This document shows positions 1 through 10,742 of a stretch of DNA of 64,000 bases, piece by piece. A program made the translations under genes and the position numbers. The DNA comes from Prostheceraeus crozeri (lineage: Eukaryota > Platyhelminthes > Polycladida > Euryleptidae), in NCBI GenBank assembly GCA_907163375.1, contig CAJQUW010014290.1, positions 186,001 to 250,000 on the forward strand, given 5' to 3'. The notes beneath the pieces are model-generated. The model was given only the letters and a program-made list of their open reading frames with translations. It was not told where the DNA came from and ran no database searches. The stretch's first letter is position 1, and each line of letters opens with the position of its first letter.

Positions 1-640
1 GTCAGTCTACTGTTTACAGTGTACGTCCACCACGCTAAAAGGGCACTCCACCAAGTGCCATTCCCCACCATCTATAAACATGCAACACAAGAAACGTGAC
101 GTTGTTTGTAGTGCAATTTTTTGCTGTTTATAGGTCTAGACAGTCCCCTTCATACCCGGTAGTTTATTATCCATTCTCTGATATGATCTGTCTTTCTGCT
201 GATTTCGCTAGTCTTTTTCGCATTGATTGCTACACTTTGCTCCCTTATCTTGCAGTGGTGCGTTCCCTAATCTTCGTCTTGTCTTGCATGTAAAGTGTAA
301 ATGTTGTCTCATTGTCAATGAAGTGTGATCACAGAGATAGATTCATTTGCTGTGGGTTAGTCTAGAGCGGACATAATCCCATCCCAGCCATTGTATGCAC
401 TGGTAGCCGCTGAAAGAAATTGACATAGATATTCGTCTCTCGTTGGCTTGTGCGATTGGTCAAGCTCGCACCTTGCGGAAGTAATAGTCCGGGAGCTACA
501 AACACTTTCTTCCGAAATTCGCGCACAAAAGGCTTAACAGCATGGATTTGTAGATCTTGAAAGGCTAAGTAGAAAAATCAAATTCTTAAGTGTCACAGGC
601 AGTCGTTTTCGGATACAGGTAGGGTTAAAGGATTCCCATT
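1..640. other. No gene seen
   Basis: Unique-looking AT-rich sequence. The open frames here are short, lack splice signals in sensible places and resemble nothing I know. No repeat or structured element was recognised before the foldback that starts near 646. Confidence 0.5.
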
Positions 641-645
641 GGAAT

Positions 646-1085
646 CCAATGGTAAAATTCAAGAAAAATCTGTGGATTGTGAAACACTCGGCAATTTTCA
701 TACATTCTCTTTTTGCAGAAAAGAAACTGTTTATCAGAATGCCATGAAATTTGAAACATGATTGAGTTCAGAACATCAACTTTGATGTAAAAGTTGAAGT
801 GAGTGACATGATTCAGTATTTGATGTTTGAGCGCCTCTATAAAACGAGTAAATTTCATGTTTTGACTTAATTTTGGCGATTTCACTCATTTTGTAGAGGC
901 GCTCAAACATCAAATACTGAATTATGTGACTCACTTAAACTTTTACATCGAAGTTGATGTTCCGAACTCAATCATGTTTCAAATTTCATGACACTCTGAT
1001 AAGCAGTTTTTTTTCTGCAAAAGAAAATATACAAAAATTGTCAAGTGCTTCACAATCCATAGATTTTTCTTGAATTTTACATTGG
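646..1085. repeat. Foldback (long inverted repeat) element
   Basis: Two arms of about 205 bases (646-852 and 881-1085) are reverse complements with scattered mismatches, separated by about 28 bases. The outer ends read CCAATGGTAAAATTC and, on the other side, GAATTTTACATTGG. A short open frame on the minus strand lies inside the left arm and is a by-product. This is the structure of a foldback-type MITE. No target duplication was identified, so the exact ends are uncertain. Confidence 0.85.
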
Positions 1086-1915
1086 AGTAGCTCCCTGACT
1101 ACTAACTTGAATGTCTCATACACTATTAAGATAATGATGATGAAGTCAGTTAAGTTCGATTAAAGAAATCATTTAACGGCTCTCCTGACAAGTGACTGAA
1201 ATTGACGTCACTTTATGAAATCACCGACCATTTATCTCCTGAAATTAGAGGGATAATATATACTTATTCAAATATAGACATCCGCAGCTGAGTATGATGC
1301 ACATTAAGAGGTTAAACGCACAAACAGACAATGCATGAAAGCACGAAGATGTTGATACGGAAGATGAAATAAAATAGTTCCGTCGGTTTTATAAAGCACT
1401 AAATTTGATGTCATTCTGGTTCTTTGCATCATTGCCTTCAGGTGCTGTGGTATTATTTCTTTGGTTTATCTCTCATAGAAATATTACATGAAACTACATT
1501 TTTATGGATCATCGATCGAATATATCAAACACTTGGAAAGTTTCAGCAAGTCAAACAGAATTGAACAAAGAAGAATCTTTTTCATCCTATCATTGAGTAC
1601 ATGCACTTTCTAATGTGTTTTCTGTCTTACCAAGAATGCAATGTGGTGAACATTTTGATAACAGCATTGTGAAACTTTTACATTTAAAATACAAATCTAA
1701 GTACAAATTTTCGCGCAACTGAGTAACATAGACCTCCATCGTTCATTCCGCAGTGTGGAGACTAATGAGACCAGAGACAACCACTTTCAACTCAGAATTA
1801 GTGTTGCACCTTGTTTCTACATGTAAATGTGCATAAAATTAATATTAAATATAATATAATATAATCATTAAATAATAAATGATTAGTTGTGTACACATGT
1901 GCATTGAGTTTGATA
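1086..1915. other. No gene seen
   Basis: AT-rich spacer between the foldback and the pogo-type element, with a short run of TAATATA-like simple sequence near 1840-1870. No coding or repeat signal was recognised. Confidence 0.5.
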
Positions 1916-1917
1916 TA

Positions 1918-2911
1918 CCGTAAAATGGGGTAATTCGGACACCTTTTTGAGGGTTTTTTAATTTTTTTGTCATTTGTAATGATGCTATGATCCTATAATC
2001 CTACATGAACCGCAAATGGGGCGTTATTTACAATATGTAATGACCCGGTAACCTCAAGCCTTGTAGAAATTTGTCTGGATAATTTCTACGAGGGGTACCT
2101 AAAAAAAGAAAAAATGGGGTAATTCGGACACCAACAAGTTTTGTATTTCAAACTGAACAGAAACGATCTAAATCAAATGCAAATGTTGCAAACTGAAGTT
2201 AAAGTGAGTCTATGTACACTGGGCACACTCGAAAAAGGGATCAACGCTTCCACCGTTGCACTTGCCACAGAACCACTCGGTCCAAGTAACACATTGAATC
2301 CAGTCCGGTCCACTGGACTTCATAAAGGCGACTGAACAGCTTGCGCATGTGTCGTCTTCATCACTTGAGAACGACGAACTTGAATCCTTGATCGCTGAAC
2401 AAGTTTGCGGGTGATTCATCAACATACTCGCGTGCGATAGCAATAGACAGTGAGAAATGCTGTCTCAGCAGATTGATCAGTATCAATTAGCCTTGCTTGT
2501 TGCACCCACCGGCGCAAGAAATTCCAAGAATTCGCGTCGTCTGTATTTGGGTACAACAACTGACCAGCTACAAACGAGTGACTGAATTAGTAAGGGTTTC
2601 TAATGGTACTTCCGCAAGCCAGCCCATTTCGACCTAGAACAAAGCTTTGTGGTAGATCAAACCTGATGAAAATTAGTAAAATTAGGATTTTTTCGACTTT
2701 TTTTGAATTTTAAATATAATGTAGCTGTGAATACACTGAAAAAAAATTTTCGCGTCTATTGATAAATTTCAGTTGTTTTATGTATATCTAACTAAAATGA
2801 GGCATTTTGGTCTCACTAGAAGCATCTAACAATTTTCATTAGTCGATTAAAGATAAAAAGTGACCAGGTGTCCTAATTACCCCGCAGTGTCCGAATTACC
2901 CCATTTTACGG
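1918..2911 (-). mobile_element. Non-autonomous pogo-type DNA element with TA target duplication
   Basis: The element begins CCGTAAAATGGGGTAATTCG at 1918 and ends with its exact reverse complement at 2911. It is flanked by TA at 1916-1917 and 2912-2913. The subterminal core TGGGGTAATTCGGACACC recurs inside the left end near 2115-2132, and a variant recurs inside the right end near 2867. A relic of a transposase C-terminal zinc-finger tail lies on the minus strand inside it. TA duplication plus a Jerky/Tigger-like tail fits the pogo branch of Tc1/mariner. The 994-base length shows internal deletion of the catalytic part. Confidence 0.85.
2210..2443 (-). pseudogene. Transposase C-terminal zinc-finger tail (pogo/Jerky-like), fragment
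   Basis: The frame is open for 77 codons and has no ATG at its upstream end, which shows it is the tail of a longer protein. A serine/aspartate-rich acidic stretch (SSSSFSSDEDD) is followed by spaced cysteines: CASC, WIQC, WFCGKC and FECAQC. This resembles the PHD-like or treble-clef tail that follows the DDE domain in many Jerky/Tigger-type transposases of invertebrates. No DDE catalytic residues remain. It lies wholly inside the TA-flanked element at 1918-2911, which supports transposon rather than host origin. The zinc-finger class is my reading of the cysteine spacing and was not confirmed by a profile search. Confidence 0.6.
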
Positions 2912-2913
2912 TA

Positions 2914-3621
2914 CAAAAAATTAACAACAGATGTAATTATTTGAACTAACAAATGACATTTATAAATTGCATGAAGCCCAAAATACTGCTTAACTCAAGG
3001 TGCGTTGTGCTACAGGGAAATTCGTGGTAGCCCGAATACTTACATAGACTCATATGTAAGCTTTATAAAATAAACACAGGCCTGTATTTGCAGAAAATTA
3101 ATAAACTTAACCTTTTGGTCACAAATTGATAGTGCATGTGTATATGATGATGCATACATTTTGCTTATCGCTATTATTCAATGACACATTTCGATGTTGC
3201 TAAACAAAAAGTACAACATCAATGTTTGACTAAAAATATTCTTATTTAGAGCGATCACCACAATGTAACCCATCATCAGGCTAACGAGTGAATATTATAT
3301 TTAAAACCTCCTGAGCCCAGTTCCCAATGATTTTCTTTTCATTACTTGGTGGAGTAGGCGGCTTCATTTCAGAGCTGATCAACATTGAAAGCATATCAGA
3401 GGAGATGAGATCACCGACCGAGTTCAAGCAGTGAAAGGATCACCAGCTTTTTATTAAACCTTAACAATGTATAGTAGTAATATCGATAATTTATCGTAAA
3501 TATCCGTAAGTTCGTTATAGATAATAGATTCGAAGGCAATTTACCGGCCCGACATCTAGGTCCATTTTGCTATTGCTACCCACCAAAATTGCAATTAAGT
3601 ATACCAGGTAGTATCCTGTGT
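2914..3621. other. No gene seen
   Basis: AT-rich spacer upstream of repeat copy A. No coding potential or inverted repeat was recognised. Confidence 0.45.
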
Positions 3622-3794
3622 AATAGGTAGAGTGTCGACTCAAAAAATGCATACATTGACTACTTTTATATCAAAAGATTCGGTTTTAGCGGAGATTTTC
3701 ACTAAACATAGGTTTTATTTCTTGAATCTGCCAATTAATGCGGACCCATTTACATTTTTAAAGTCAATTATGATATTTGTCTTTGATTATGACA

Positions 3795-4482
3795 CAATCG
3801 AGATACGTTATGACGAACCCCTCTATAACGAACATTCGTCTATAACGAACCTCATACATGGATCCAATTTTTTTACTATCATTTTCAATAGGAATCGAAC
3901 AAATAAATAATATTGTTGAATCCAGATTATGTGAAAATGAAGAGTTTTCATCTTTCTGACCTGATTCGCGTCATCGTGATCGAAATTTCTGTATAAAACC
4001 GATATAGTTGAAATGTATTGGAAGTCAGATCGAACACTCGCACAAAAATAGAAAGATTCTGCATCTATGGGATTTAAATTATAAACGAATAAGTGACGTG
4101 TGCAGGAATGCAACGGGAAGTCATGAACAGAAATCGTTCTGTATTGGAAAATCTTGCCATGTTTTTGAGTATGTTTTTATGCATATTACACTTGCAATGC
4201 GTGTTTTTTATTCATTCGATCAATTGATGCTTAAAGGGCATTTATGTATTATAAGTAGGCATATTTAAAATGACAAAAATCTAGGTCATTCGATTTCGAA
4301 AGTCTACATGATGAAAGGTCAAAAGGAATATACCCAGTGTGCTTTAGACGACACTATAAATAATCAGCAGCTATTTGAACTTAAAAACATGGTTTATAAC
4401 CCTTTCCTCGCTATAACGAGCTCCTCGCCATAAATAACCTTTTAATGGATCCCGCGAAGTTCGTTATAGCGAGTCTCGACTG
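3795..4482. mobile_element. Tigger/pogo-like MITE inserted in repeat copy A
   Basis: The ends are inverted: CAATCGAGATACGTTATGAC on the left, and on the right the reverse complement of CAGTCGAGACTCGCTATAAC. Both continue with repeats of CTATAACGAAC. This CAGTCGAG...TATAACGAA type is characteristic of Tigger/pogo termini. It interrupts sequence that is continuous in copies B and C (CTTTGATTATG followed by ATTTTGCT). The right flank is TA; the left flank is CA, probably mutated. No transposase remains. Confidence 0.75.
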
Positions 4483-4910
4483 TATTTTGCTATTTCAGTG
4501 GCAAGTAGCTTGTGATGTGATCACGCTTAAGAAATGACTCCTATTTAATAGGCTGATCATTAAGGTAATAGTATCCCATCGAATCTTTATCCTGACGTCT
4601 GCCAACTCGAGATATCAACATTGATGACATTTATCAACTAACGATGTTTCCATGCCAATACATAATCACATCAGATCTGTGTTTACCTTCTTAATATTTT
4701 ATCTTCTTTCAGCGATGTAGATTTCGCCACTTTGTGAAGTGTTACTAATAAGCTTCAAATATAGTAGTACAAATATTAATAATTGCGACGAATGAGACTT
4801 GATGCAGCGATCGGCTGGTGCAATTGACTGATTAGCGTTCTGAAGCAATGACAAAACAAAACACATTACACGAATTTGCAAGAATTTAAGCTAGTAGGAA
4901 AAACAATTAT

Positions 4911-5585
4911 TTATTTAAAAACCTTTAGGAGGTATGACATACCGTTGTAATCTGCAGTGTGATTGATCTTAGGTTGATACTCTTTTATCATTAAAGCTTC
5001 TACAACATTTATATGATAATTACTGTTACCTTTATACCTTATGCGAAATTGATTACTTATATCATACGTACAATGATTACATGTATTGATATGTTTGTAA
5101 ACTGCTGTATCTGTACTTCTATGCTCTTCGATCCTTTGTTGGAGTCTTCGTTTGGTTTTACCAATATATTGGCTGCTTGGATCACCCAAGCATGTGAATT
5201 CATAGACCACACAAGACTTCAGCAAAGGTCCCGATTTGCATTTCAAAGAGAAATATGATTTTACTTTCGTAGTGTTGAATACAATCTTAGAGTTGATACC
5301 GTATCTTTTGTATATTTTCATCAAATTATTCCGTAATGTAAGCGATGGTTGACCAATATACGGTAGTACTGTATAGTTTACATGTGCATCTGCTGTACTC
5401 GTACATGTATCATTGTGCCCGTTGGAAATCACTGTATTCTTTTTGTTAAGAAAGCTACGTACGATTTTTTCTACTGTACTCCGTGGGTAGCCGTTTTTCT
5501 GAAAAATACTAGTCATGTTTTTTACTTCGAAAGACATATGAAACATTTCCCAGCAGTTTGATACTGTATATGCTCGATGTAACAT
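4911..5585 (-). CDS. Penelope-like element: end of reverse transcriptase and GIY-YIG endonuclease (left copy)
   Basis: This 224-codon frame starts at the sequence LHRAYTV, which in complete Penelope-like elements lies near the end of the reverse transcriptase, so all catalytic RT motifs are missing. A linker follows and then a GIY-YIG nuclease: VVYEF, QYIGKT, an arginine in RRLQQR, EEH, and the catalytic glutamate in VVEALMIKE. A cysteine cluster (KCK, SCV, FTC) precedes and overlaps the first motif. In the family this nuclease nicks the target to prime reverse transcription. It differs from the facing copy by two extra codons in the stretch FHMSFEV and by a K for R in QPKIN. It cannot act alone because it has no RT. 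The frame is uninterrupted. Confidence 0.92.
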   Translation of the reverse strand: MLHRAYTVSNCWEMFHMSFEVKNMTSIFQKNGYPRSTVEKIVRSFLNKKNTVISNGHNDTCTSTADAHVNYTVLPYIGQPSLTLRNNLMKIYKRYGINSKIVFNTTKVKSYFSLKCKSGPLLKSCVVYEFTCLGDPSSQYIGKTKRRLQQRIEEHRSTDTAVYKHINTCNHCTYDISNQFRIRYKGNSNYHINVVEALMIKEYQPKINHTADYNGMSYLLKVFK

Positions 5586-5614
5586 CCCATTAATAAATTA
5601 ATATTATTAATGGG

Positions 5615-6283
5615 ATGTTACATCGAGCATATACAGTATCAAACTGCTGGGAAATGTTTCATAACGAAGTAAAAAACATGACTAGTATTTTTCAGAAAAA
5701 CGGCTACCCACGGAGTACAGTAGAAAAAATCGTACGTAGCTTTCTTAACAAAAAGAATACAGTGATTTCCAACGGGCACAATGATACATGTACGAGTACA
5801 GCAGATGCACATGTAAACTATACAGTACTACCGTATATTGGTCAACCATCGCTTACATTACGGAATAATTTGATGAAAATATACAAAAGATACGGTATCA
5901 ACTCTAAGATTGTATTCAACACTACGAAAGTAAAATCATATTTCTCTTTGAAATGCAAATCGGGACCTTTGCTGAAGTCTTGTGTGGTCTATGAATTCAC
6001 ATGCTTGGGTGATCCAAGCAGCCAATATATTGGCAAAACCAAACGAAGACTCCAACAAAGGATCGAAGAGCATAGAAGTACAGATACAGCAGTTTACAAA
6101 CATATCAATACATGTAATCATTGTACGTATGATATAAGTAATCAATTTCGCATAAGGTATAAAGGTAACAGTAATTATCATATAAATGTTGTAGAAGCTT
6201 TAATGATAAAAGAGTATCAACCTAGGATCAATCACACTGCAGATTACAACGGTATGTCATACCTCCTAAAGGTTTTTAAATAA
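5615..6283 (+). CDS. Penelope-like element: end of reverse transcriptase and GIY-YIG endonuclease (right copy)
   Basis: This 222-codon frame is the mirror of the one at 4911-5585, and its start is at the same residue. The RT remnant covers residues 1-45. The nuclease motifs are VVYEF at 124-128, QYIGKT at 137-142, R145, EEH at 151-153 and catalytic E194. Cysteines 114, 123 and 130 form the cluster that precedes and overlaps the nuclease. No internal stop is present, which argues for recent arrival or recent duplication. The C-terminus YLLKVFK is followed by a tail shared by both arms up to about 6369. Expression is doubtful because no promoter end is retained. Confidence 0.92.
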   Translation: MLHRAYTVSNCWEMFHNEVKNMTSIFQKNGYPRSTVEKIVRSFLNKKNTVISNGHNDTCTSTADAHVNYTVLPYIGQPSLTLRNNLMKIYKRYGINSKIVFNTTKVKSYFSLKCKSGPLLKSCVVYEFTCLGDPSSQYIGKTKRRLQQRIEEHRSTDTAVYKHINTCNHCTYDISNQFRIRYKGNSNYHINVVEALMIKEYQPRINHTADYNGMSYLLKVFK

Positions 6284-6706
6284 ATAATTGTTTTTCCTAC
6301 TAGCTTAAATTCTTGCAAATTCGTGTAATGTGTTTTGTTTTGTCATTGCTTCAGAACGCTAATCAGTCAATTAATAATTGCCTATGATGAGAATTAAATT
6401 TCAAAATTTTACTTTTAGGACGAATTGCTCTATCATCATAAGATGAAACGGTAAAAGTTGGTTTAACATGATAATTTGACAATAAAAACTGTTTACCTTG
6501 ATTACCCTGAGAAATAGCCACTGTTATTTTTTCTGTATTGCTATCATGATCACTTAATTCTCTGGTAATTTCTCTAAAACTGCAAAAAAATGCTTATCTA
6601 TACATTTGGTACCTGGTCTTATCTAGAGTTAATTAAATGACATCAAAACTGCATACACACAGAGGAGTTAATGAATGCTGAGTTGCTACGTACGAATACT
6701 CTATGA

Positions 6707-8326
6707 TCGGTCCGCAATATGCATAGTTTGTAGTTTCCAAAGAAGTAATGACTGGACACATATAAGCGGTCCGTCATCGAAGACGTTATATGGAACACTG
6801 TAAATTCCAATAGCTGGATGAAATAAATTATATTCAAGAGCAATAACAATAATAATTAATAATTAATGCAGAAATAGAGCTTGTCATATAGGTAGGATTA
6901 TCAACTGAGAGAATATTTGCTTTTTGCTCTAAACATGTTCTTTAAGTGTTACTGCAAAGATATCTACGTACACATAGGGTGGGTAAAAATGAATGCTGGA
7001 TCCCATGGATGGGACAAATGCAAAAGTATTCATGATTAGTAGAATGTAAAATACGACTGCCACTTAAAGATACGTAGTAAGTCAACTACTGTTAATTTAT
7101 AAGTACTATGTAAGCCAAACATGAGAAGTTCCAGCAAAATTTCAGTCCATAGATGTCAGATGATATGGTAGCGAATAATTATTGCTGCGAAATGAAGACA
7201 AAAGAAATTAGATAGAAGCCAATAAAATTCAAGGTGATTTTTGTCGACCGCATTAAGGTTTGGTAGCAAATTACCTACCAGACCGTCAGATTCACCCAGG
7301 CGACCGCTACCAGATGAACACGGTCTATGGTGTCCAAAAAGCCTAACCACCTTCACTTGAGAAGAAATGTTATTTTTTTATGAGCTTTTTTTCGCAGCGA
7401 ACTTTGCTTTATTTGATAGCTGACGGTTTACAGTGGACAGAAGGCGCATGCATTTAGAATCGATTACAGTGCTTCACACTATACACGCAAACATTTCCTT
7501 AGCAATTAATTTTTTATCTTATTCGGCTGATGAGTGCATCAGGTGCATAGATGCATCATCGCAATTATGTTATCCTCTTTTTCAAAGGATAAGAAAAGGT
7601 CATTTTGTCTAAACAGATCTCCGCACATCATGCATAAGTCACATAATATGCTAATTGCATGTGCACGCTTTATTGTGCCGGATAATTTCGAAAGTACAAT
7701 CCTGATGTATCAATCTTGAATGACAACAGAAAATTAATTAATATTTTCTATGATATCTCATCTTATTTCAGAGGATATGTCACCATTTCCATTGTTGCTA
7801 CTTTTGATGCAACAAAAATACGTAATGAAACACAGTAAAAAAGTTTACTAAAGTGTTTTCTACATATCAGCCTTTATTCTTATTTTTTTGACAAGCCTAT
7901 AAGCATCGCTATGTTTCTGTATAAAGTCACAAACTTAAGAAGAGACTATCCTTACATGAAAGCATTAATAGGCCTGTCTCTTAATCCATAGATCTAATGC
8001 AGAAGAAGTCGTATATTTCGGCTTCACAATAAATAAAGAAAAATATGCATGCTAATTGTTGAAATATGCATGCAAACGTGCATAATGTGAGTGCAGTCAT
8101 GTTTGGAATGTTTGTGATATTTTGCTTGATCCCCTACACTAAGAAAAAGTCGTCAGTGCAATTAATGTCTTTTTTCGTGTTTAAGTTCTTCATACACATT
8201 TTCATTCGTAGAAGACACTTTAACGTATCGATTGACCTAAATAAGTGTGCCCTGAAAGCAGGTTAGATGTGCAATCGCTAACCTGAGCGTTTAGTTTGCC
8301 ACACGACAATCAGACATAATTTGTAT
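6707..8326. other. No recognised gene
   Basis: AT-rich sequence. A slightly GC-richer stretch at 7230-7350 is open on the minus strand, but I do not recognise the product and saw no convincing splice pair. Nothing else is supported. Confidence 0.45.
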
Positions 8327-9310
8327 TACACTGTGTCATTGAGTCCTCTATTTAAGTCTCAATCTGAGTACTAAATAGAAGAGCAATAAAATTACTGTAG
8401 CTGCCCTGGTACTTTAAGTAAAATCACAGTTCTTCGTCACGGGTATATTCATTCGATTCATACATGTTATCTAATTCAAATGCCGTAAAAAACTTGTGAT
8501 GGCACCAGGTTGCTAAGGATTTACAATTCTACAATTTTTGCAGATGTTCTGGTTACCATGTAATCAATTTGCGTTGCCATTACAAATAAAATACTTGAAG
8601 CAGTAATACAAAATTTCACAGAATTCATTTATAATTACCGAAATCAAATTAACTGAAGTGCTAAAATGCTTGTTAAGCACTAGTATGATGCAATATCGAT
8701 ATAGCTTGACTCAATAAAAGGGAAGGACGTACAAACGTGGAATTCTGACTGAGCTAGCGAAGGCCGTTCGAGTTCGTATTAATGTAGGCCTATGTTTTAT
8801 ATCATGTTAATTGTTTTGAAATGTGTGACTATGTTTTGAATCCTGCCAATGTCTACCATTTTCTCCGACTGTGCTTTGAGCTCTGCCAACGTTTGCTATC
8901 CTCCTCGACTACATTTTGATTACTGCCAACGTTTTCCATCATCTCCGACTGTACTTTGAGTCGTGCCAACATTTACCCACTTCAGCAGCTGCACTTTGAG
9001 TTGTAGGCATATTTCATTGGTCCAAATGTATATGCGAAAACATGCCAAAACAGTTCATAGCGGCCATCTATATAGCGGGTTAGATATACCGTCTGGCATT
9101 CTTCGACCAGTGGAGGTGCTTGTCCTTTGCAATATACTAAATGGGTAAAGAAATAAGTACAAATGAAGTGCTGTGCTTTCGAACCTAAGGAGTTCTAAAT
9201 GAGTACCGATATTTTCTCAATCACAGAGTAGTAGAATTTGAGATTCATTTCTTAGTCGCAGTTGGTACTCAGGATCAGTGGTTATTTGGGACTATATGAA
9301 TAACAGGGTA
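8327..9310 (+). mobile_element. MITE with internal minisatellite, copy 1
   Basis: Homologous to 10743-11486 in the same orientation. The ends are inverted: TACACTGTGTCATTGAG on the left, and the reverse complement of ATGAATAACAGGGTA on the right, matching TACACTGTTATTCAT in copy 2. Inside, at about 8820-9010, a unit of roughly 50-60 bases containing CTTTGAG...TGCCAACGTTT is repeated imperfectly about four times. Shared landmarks include AAATGCTTGTTAAGCACTA and GGTTAGATATACCGT. No coding capacity was recognised. Confidence 0.7.
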
Positions 9311-10020
9311 GGATCATGGCTTAGCAACATCTTAAATTTTGTCATTTAGTAGAAGCTGTAAATGGTTATACACAAAGTCTTGATAAAATAATGATCTTCC
9401 ACGTTTTTCATGCGTAACCCTCGTGACGGTTGCGAGTTATACCAACTTTTCATGAACTGGCAAGAAGTGCTACAAGTATTGCTTGCATTGTGTTTTAAGT
9501 AAGAATTGATATGTGGTACCCATCGAATTGAAAACTCTGCATCAATGTTGTCGATTAGTAGAACCTCGAAAACTCGGCATGAAGACAAAGATGGAACTTG
9601 AAACTCCACATGCGAGCCTTGCAAAATTGTCAACATGTCATCTTCATACACTGTTTATTTTAACAAGCATCATGAAAATGAAGGACACTGTTCAGTTAAA
9701 GTAAAATCATCACGTTGACTTGCATGTGACATCATCTGTTCGCACGGCAATATCCGAGGGCAACGCCCGTTCAGCGAGAATTCGTTGAAGCTGGATTGTA
9801 GAGCACGTTTTTGTGTTTCTAGATCAGAACACAGAAGTGTTGAGTGCGCATCATCTGGTCAATTTGATCACTGTCTTCCTACAAGTCATTCTGTCATTTG
9901 GATCGCTATCTTCGCTACGAATCTTCGAGTCATCTGGATCAATATTTTAATATAGGACATCGGTTCATTTGGATTACTATTTCAAGAGAAAAGATAAAAA
10001 GTCAACAAGAAGTGGCATCA
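9311..10020. other. No gene seen
   Basis: Spacer between the MITE copy and a LINE relic. The overlapping opposite-strand frames at 9346-9704 have no recognisable motifs. Near 9830-9990 the phrase 'CATCTGGTCAA/CATCTGGATCAA' recurs loosely. Confidence 0.4.
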
Positions 10021-10586
10021 CTATGAATCACATGAATCGTTCGATGGACAAAGTTCTTTCCGTTGATTACATCGATGGTCGTTCTCCGCAGCCGATACAT
10101 CAGTCTGAGGTACCCGTGATGTGATGTTTCCGGTGGCAGAAGACGATGGAGCAAACCTGGTTACTTTGTTGAACAGCATTTTTTCACTTTTCTCAACTAT
10201 CAAACTTGTGTTCGCCGTTTTGCTGTAGCCGTACTTCACTCCTCGCTTCAGATTTTGCTTTATCCTTCTCCTTTCGCTTGCGTTCGTGAATCCCCATCAG
10301 CTCGGAGCAGCACAACATCATTGTTGAGAACATCTGATGGAGCGTACGAGTATGTTGTTTAGGTCCTCGACTTTTCACTATCTTCATTATGTAGGCTGTA
10401 TGATCTTGTCACATTTTTCAATAGCCTGCTCACGTGGGCATCCAGATGCAGTTTTTGTGTGAAGGTGACACCGAGGATTTCTTTTGTCCTTCTGATGTTA
10501 TGAAGATGTAGCGGCTCCGTGTTGGTTCTTCGTCTTTGAAAGATTATTTCTTGCGATATAGTCAGGTGACCTGGATTCCGACGCAA
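10021..10586 (-). pseudogene. Non-LTR retrotransposon (jockey/CR1-like) ORF2 C-terminal relic
   Basis: Read on the minus strand, three overlapping frames give pieces of the region after the RT catalytic core. KEILGVTFTQKLHLDAHVSR resembles the conserved 'lLGv.fd..L.f..Hi' block. A degenerate 'LY...' segment follows, and then EKSEKMLFNKVTRF, which resembles the final 'AD..LF..i' block. Frame changes between these pieces show decay, and the YADD core is absent. It lies between two direct copies of a MITE (8327-9310 and 10743-11486). The exact clade is not decidable from these fragments. Confidence 0.6.
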
Positions 10587-10742
10587 CTTAACTGAAATAT
10601 TTTTAAGTTCTTCAATCTTTTAATTAGAAGTTTAAAATCAGTAACACCCGCTTTAGTTGACATTGATCAATTTGAAACTGTATTATGATTTGCGTCATAT
10701 TGCAATGTTGCTGTAGCAAATCGATTGCATTATTTATCATGC

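Larger units (their letters stand above)
4787..6369. mobile_element. Head-to-head inverted pair of 5'-truncated Penelope-like elements
   Basis: The left arm (about 4826-5595, minus-oriented) and right arm (about 5606-6369, plus-oriented) are near-perfect reverse complements of about 765 bases, meeting at an AT-rich centre of about ten bases. I see only a few differences, including a 6-base indel in the coding part. Both arms are truncated at the same point, with their 5' ends facing inward. The composite is bracketed by the 12-base direct repeat ATTAATAATTGC at 4775-4786 and 6370-6381. That suggests the pair inserted as one unit, with about 40 extra bases at the left. An assembly fold-back artefact is the main alternative. 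Confidence 0.85.
3622..6706 (+). mobile_element. Dispersed repeat family A/B/C, copy A (invaded by other elements)
   Basis: The left end TAGGTAGAGTGTCGACTC (near 3624) matches the left ends of copies B (14477-18031) and C (51672-52500, minus). Sequences near 3705-3790 and 4485-4575 match B, including the run TGTGATCACGCTTAAGAAA. The right end near 6550-6706 matches the end of B, with GCTGAGTTGCTAC and ACTCTATG. Copy A lacks the 2.7-kb interior of B and is interrupted by a Tigger-like MITE (3795-4482) and by the Penelope pair. Its own coding capacity, if any, is not visible. Confidence 0.65.

Noticed and set aside
96-293. 65-codon frame at the window start
   Set aside because: No domain, no codon signal, no splice context and AT-rich; a chance frame.
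5013-6181. Two 81-codon frames opposite the Penelope coding strands
   Set aside because: Antisense shadows of the GIY-YIG genes; their identity to each other only reflects the inverted duplication.
7156-7356. Possible exon on the minus strand with a GC-rich glycine-containing peptide
   Set aside because: No domain recognised and no good splice pair; left unannotated.
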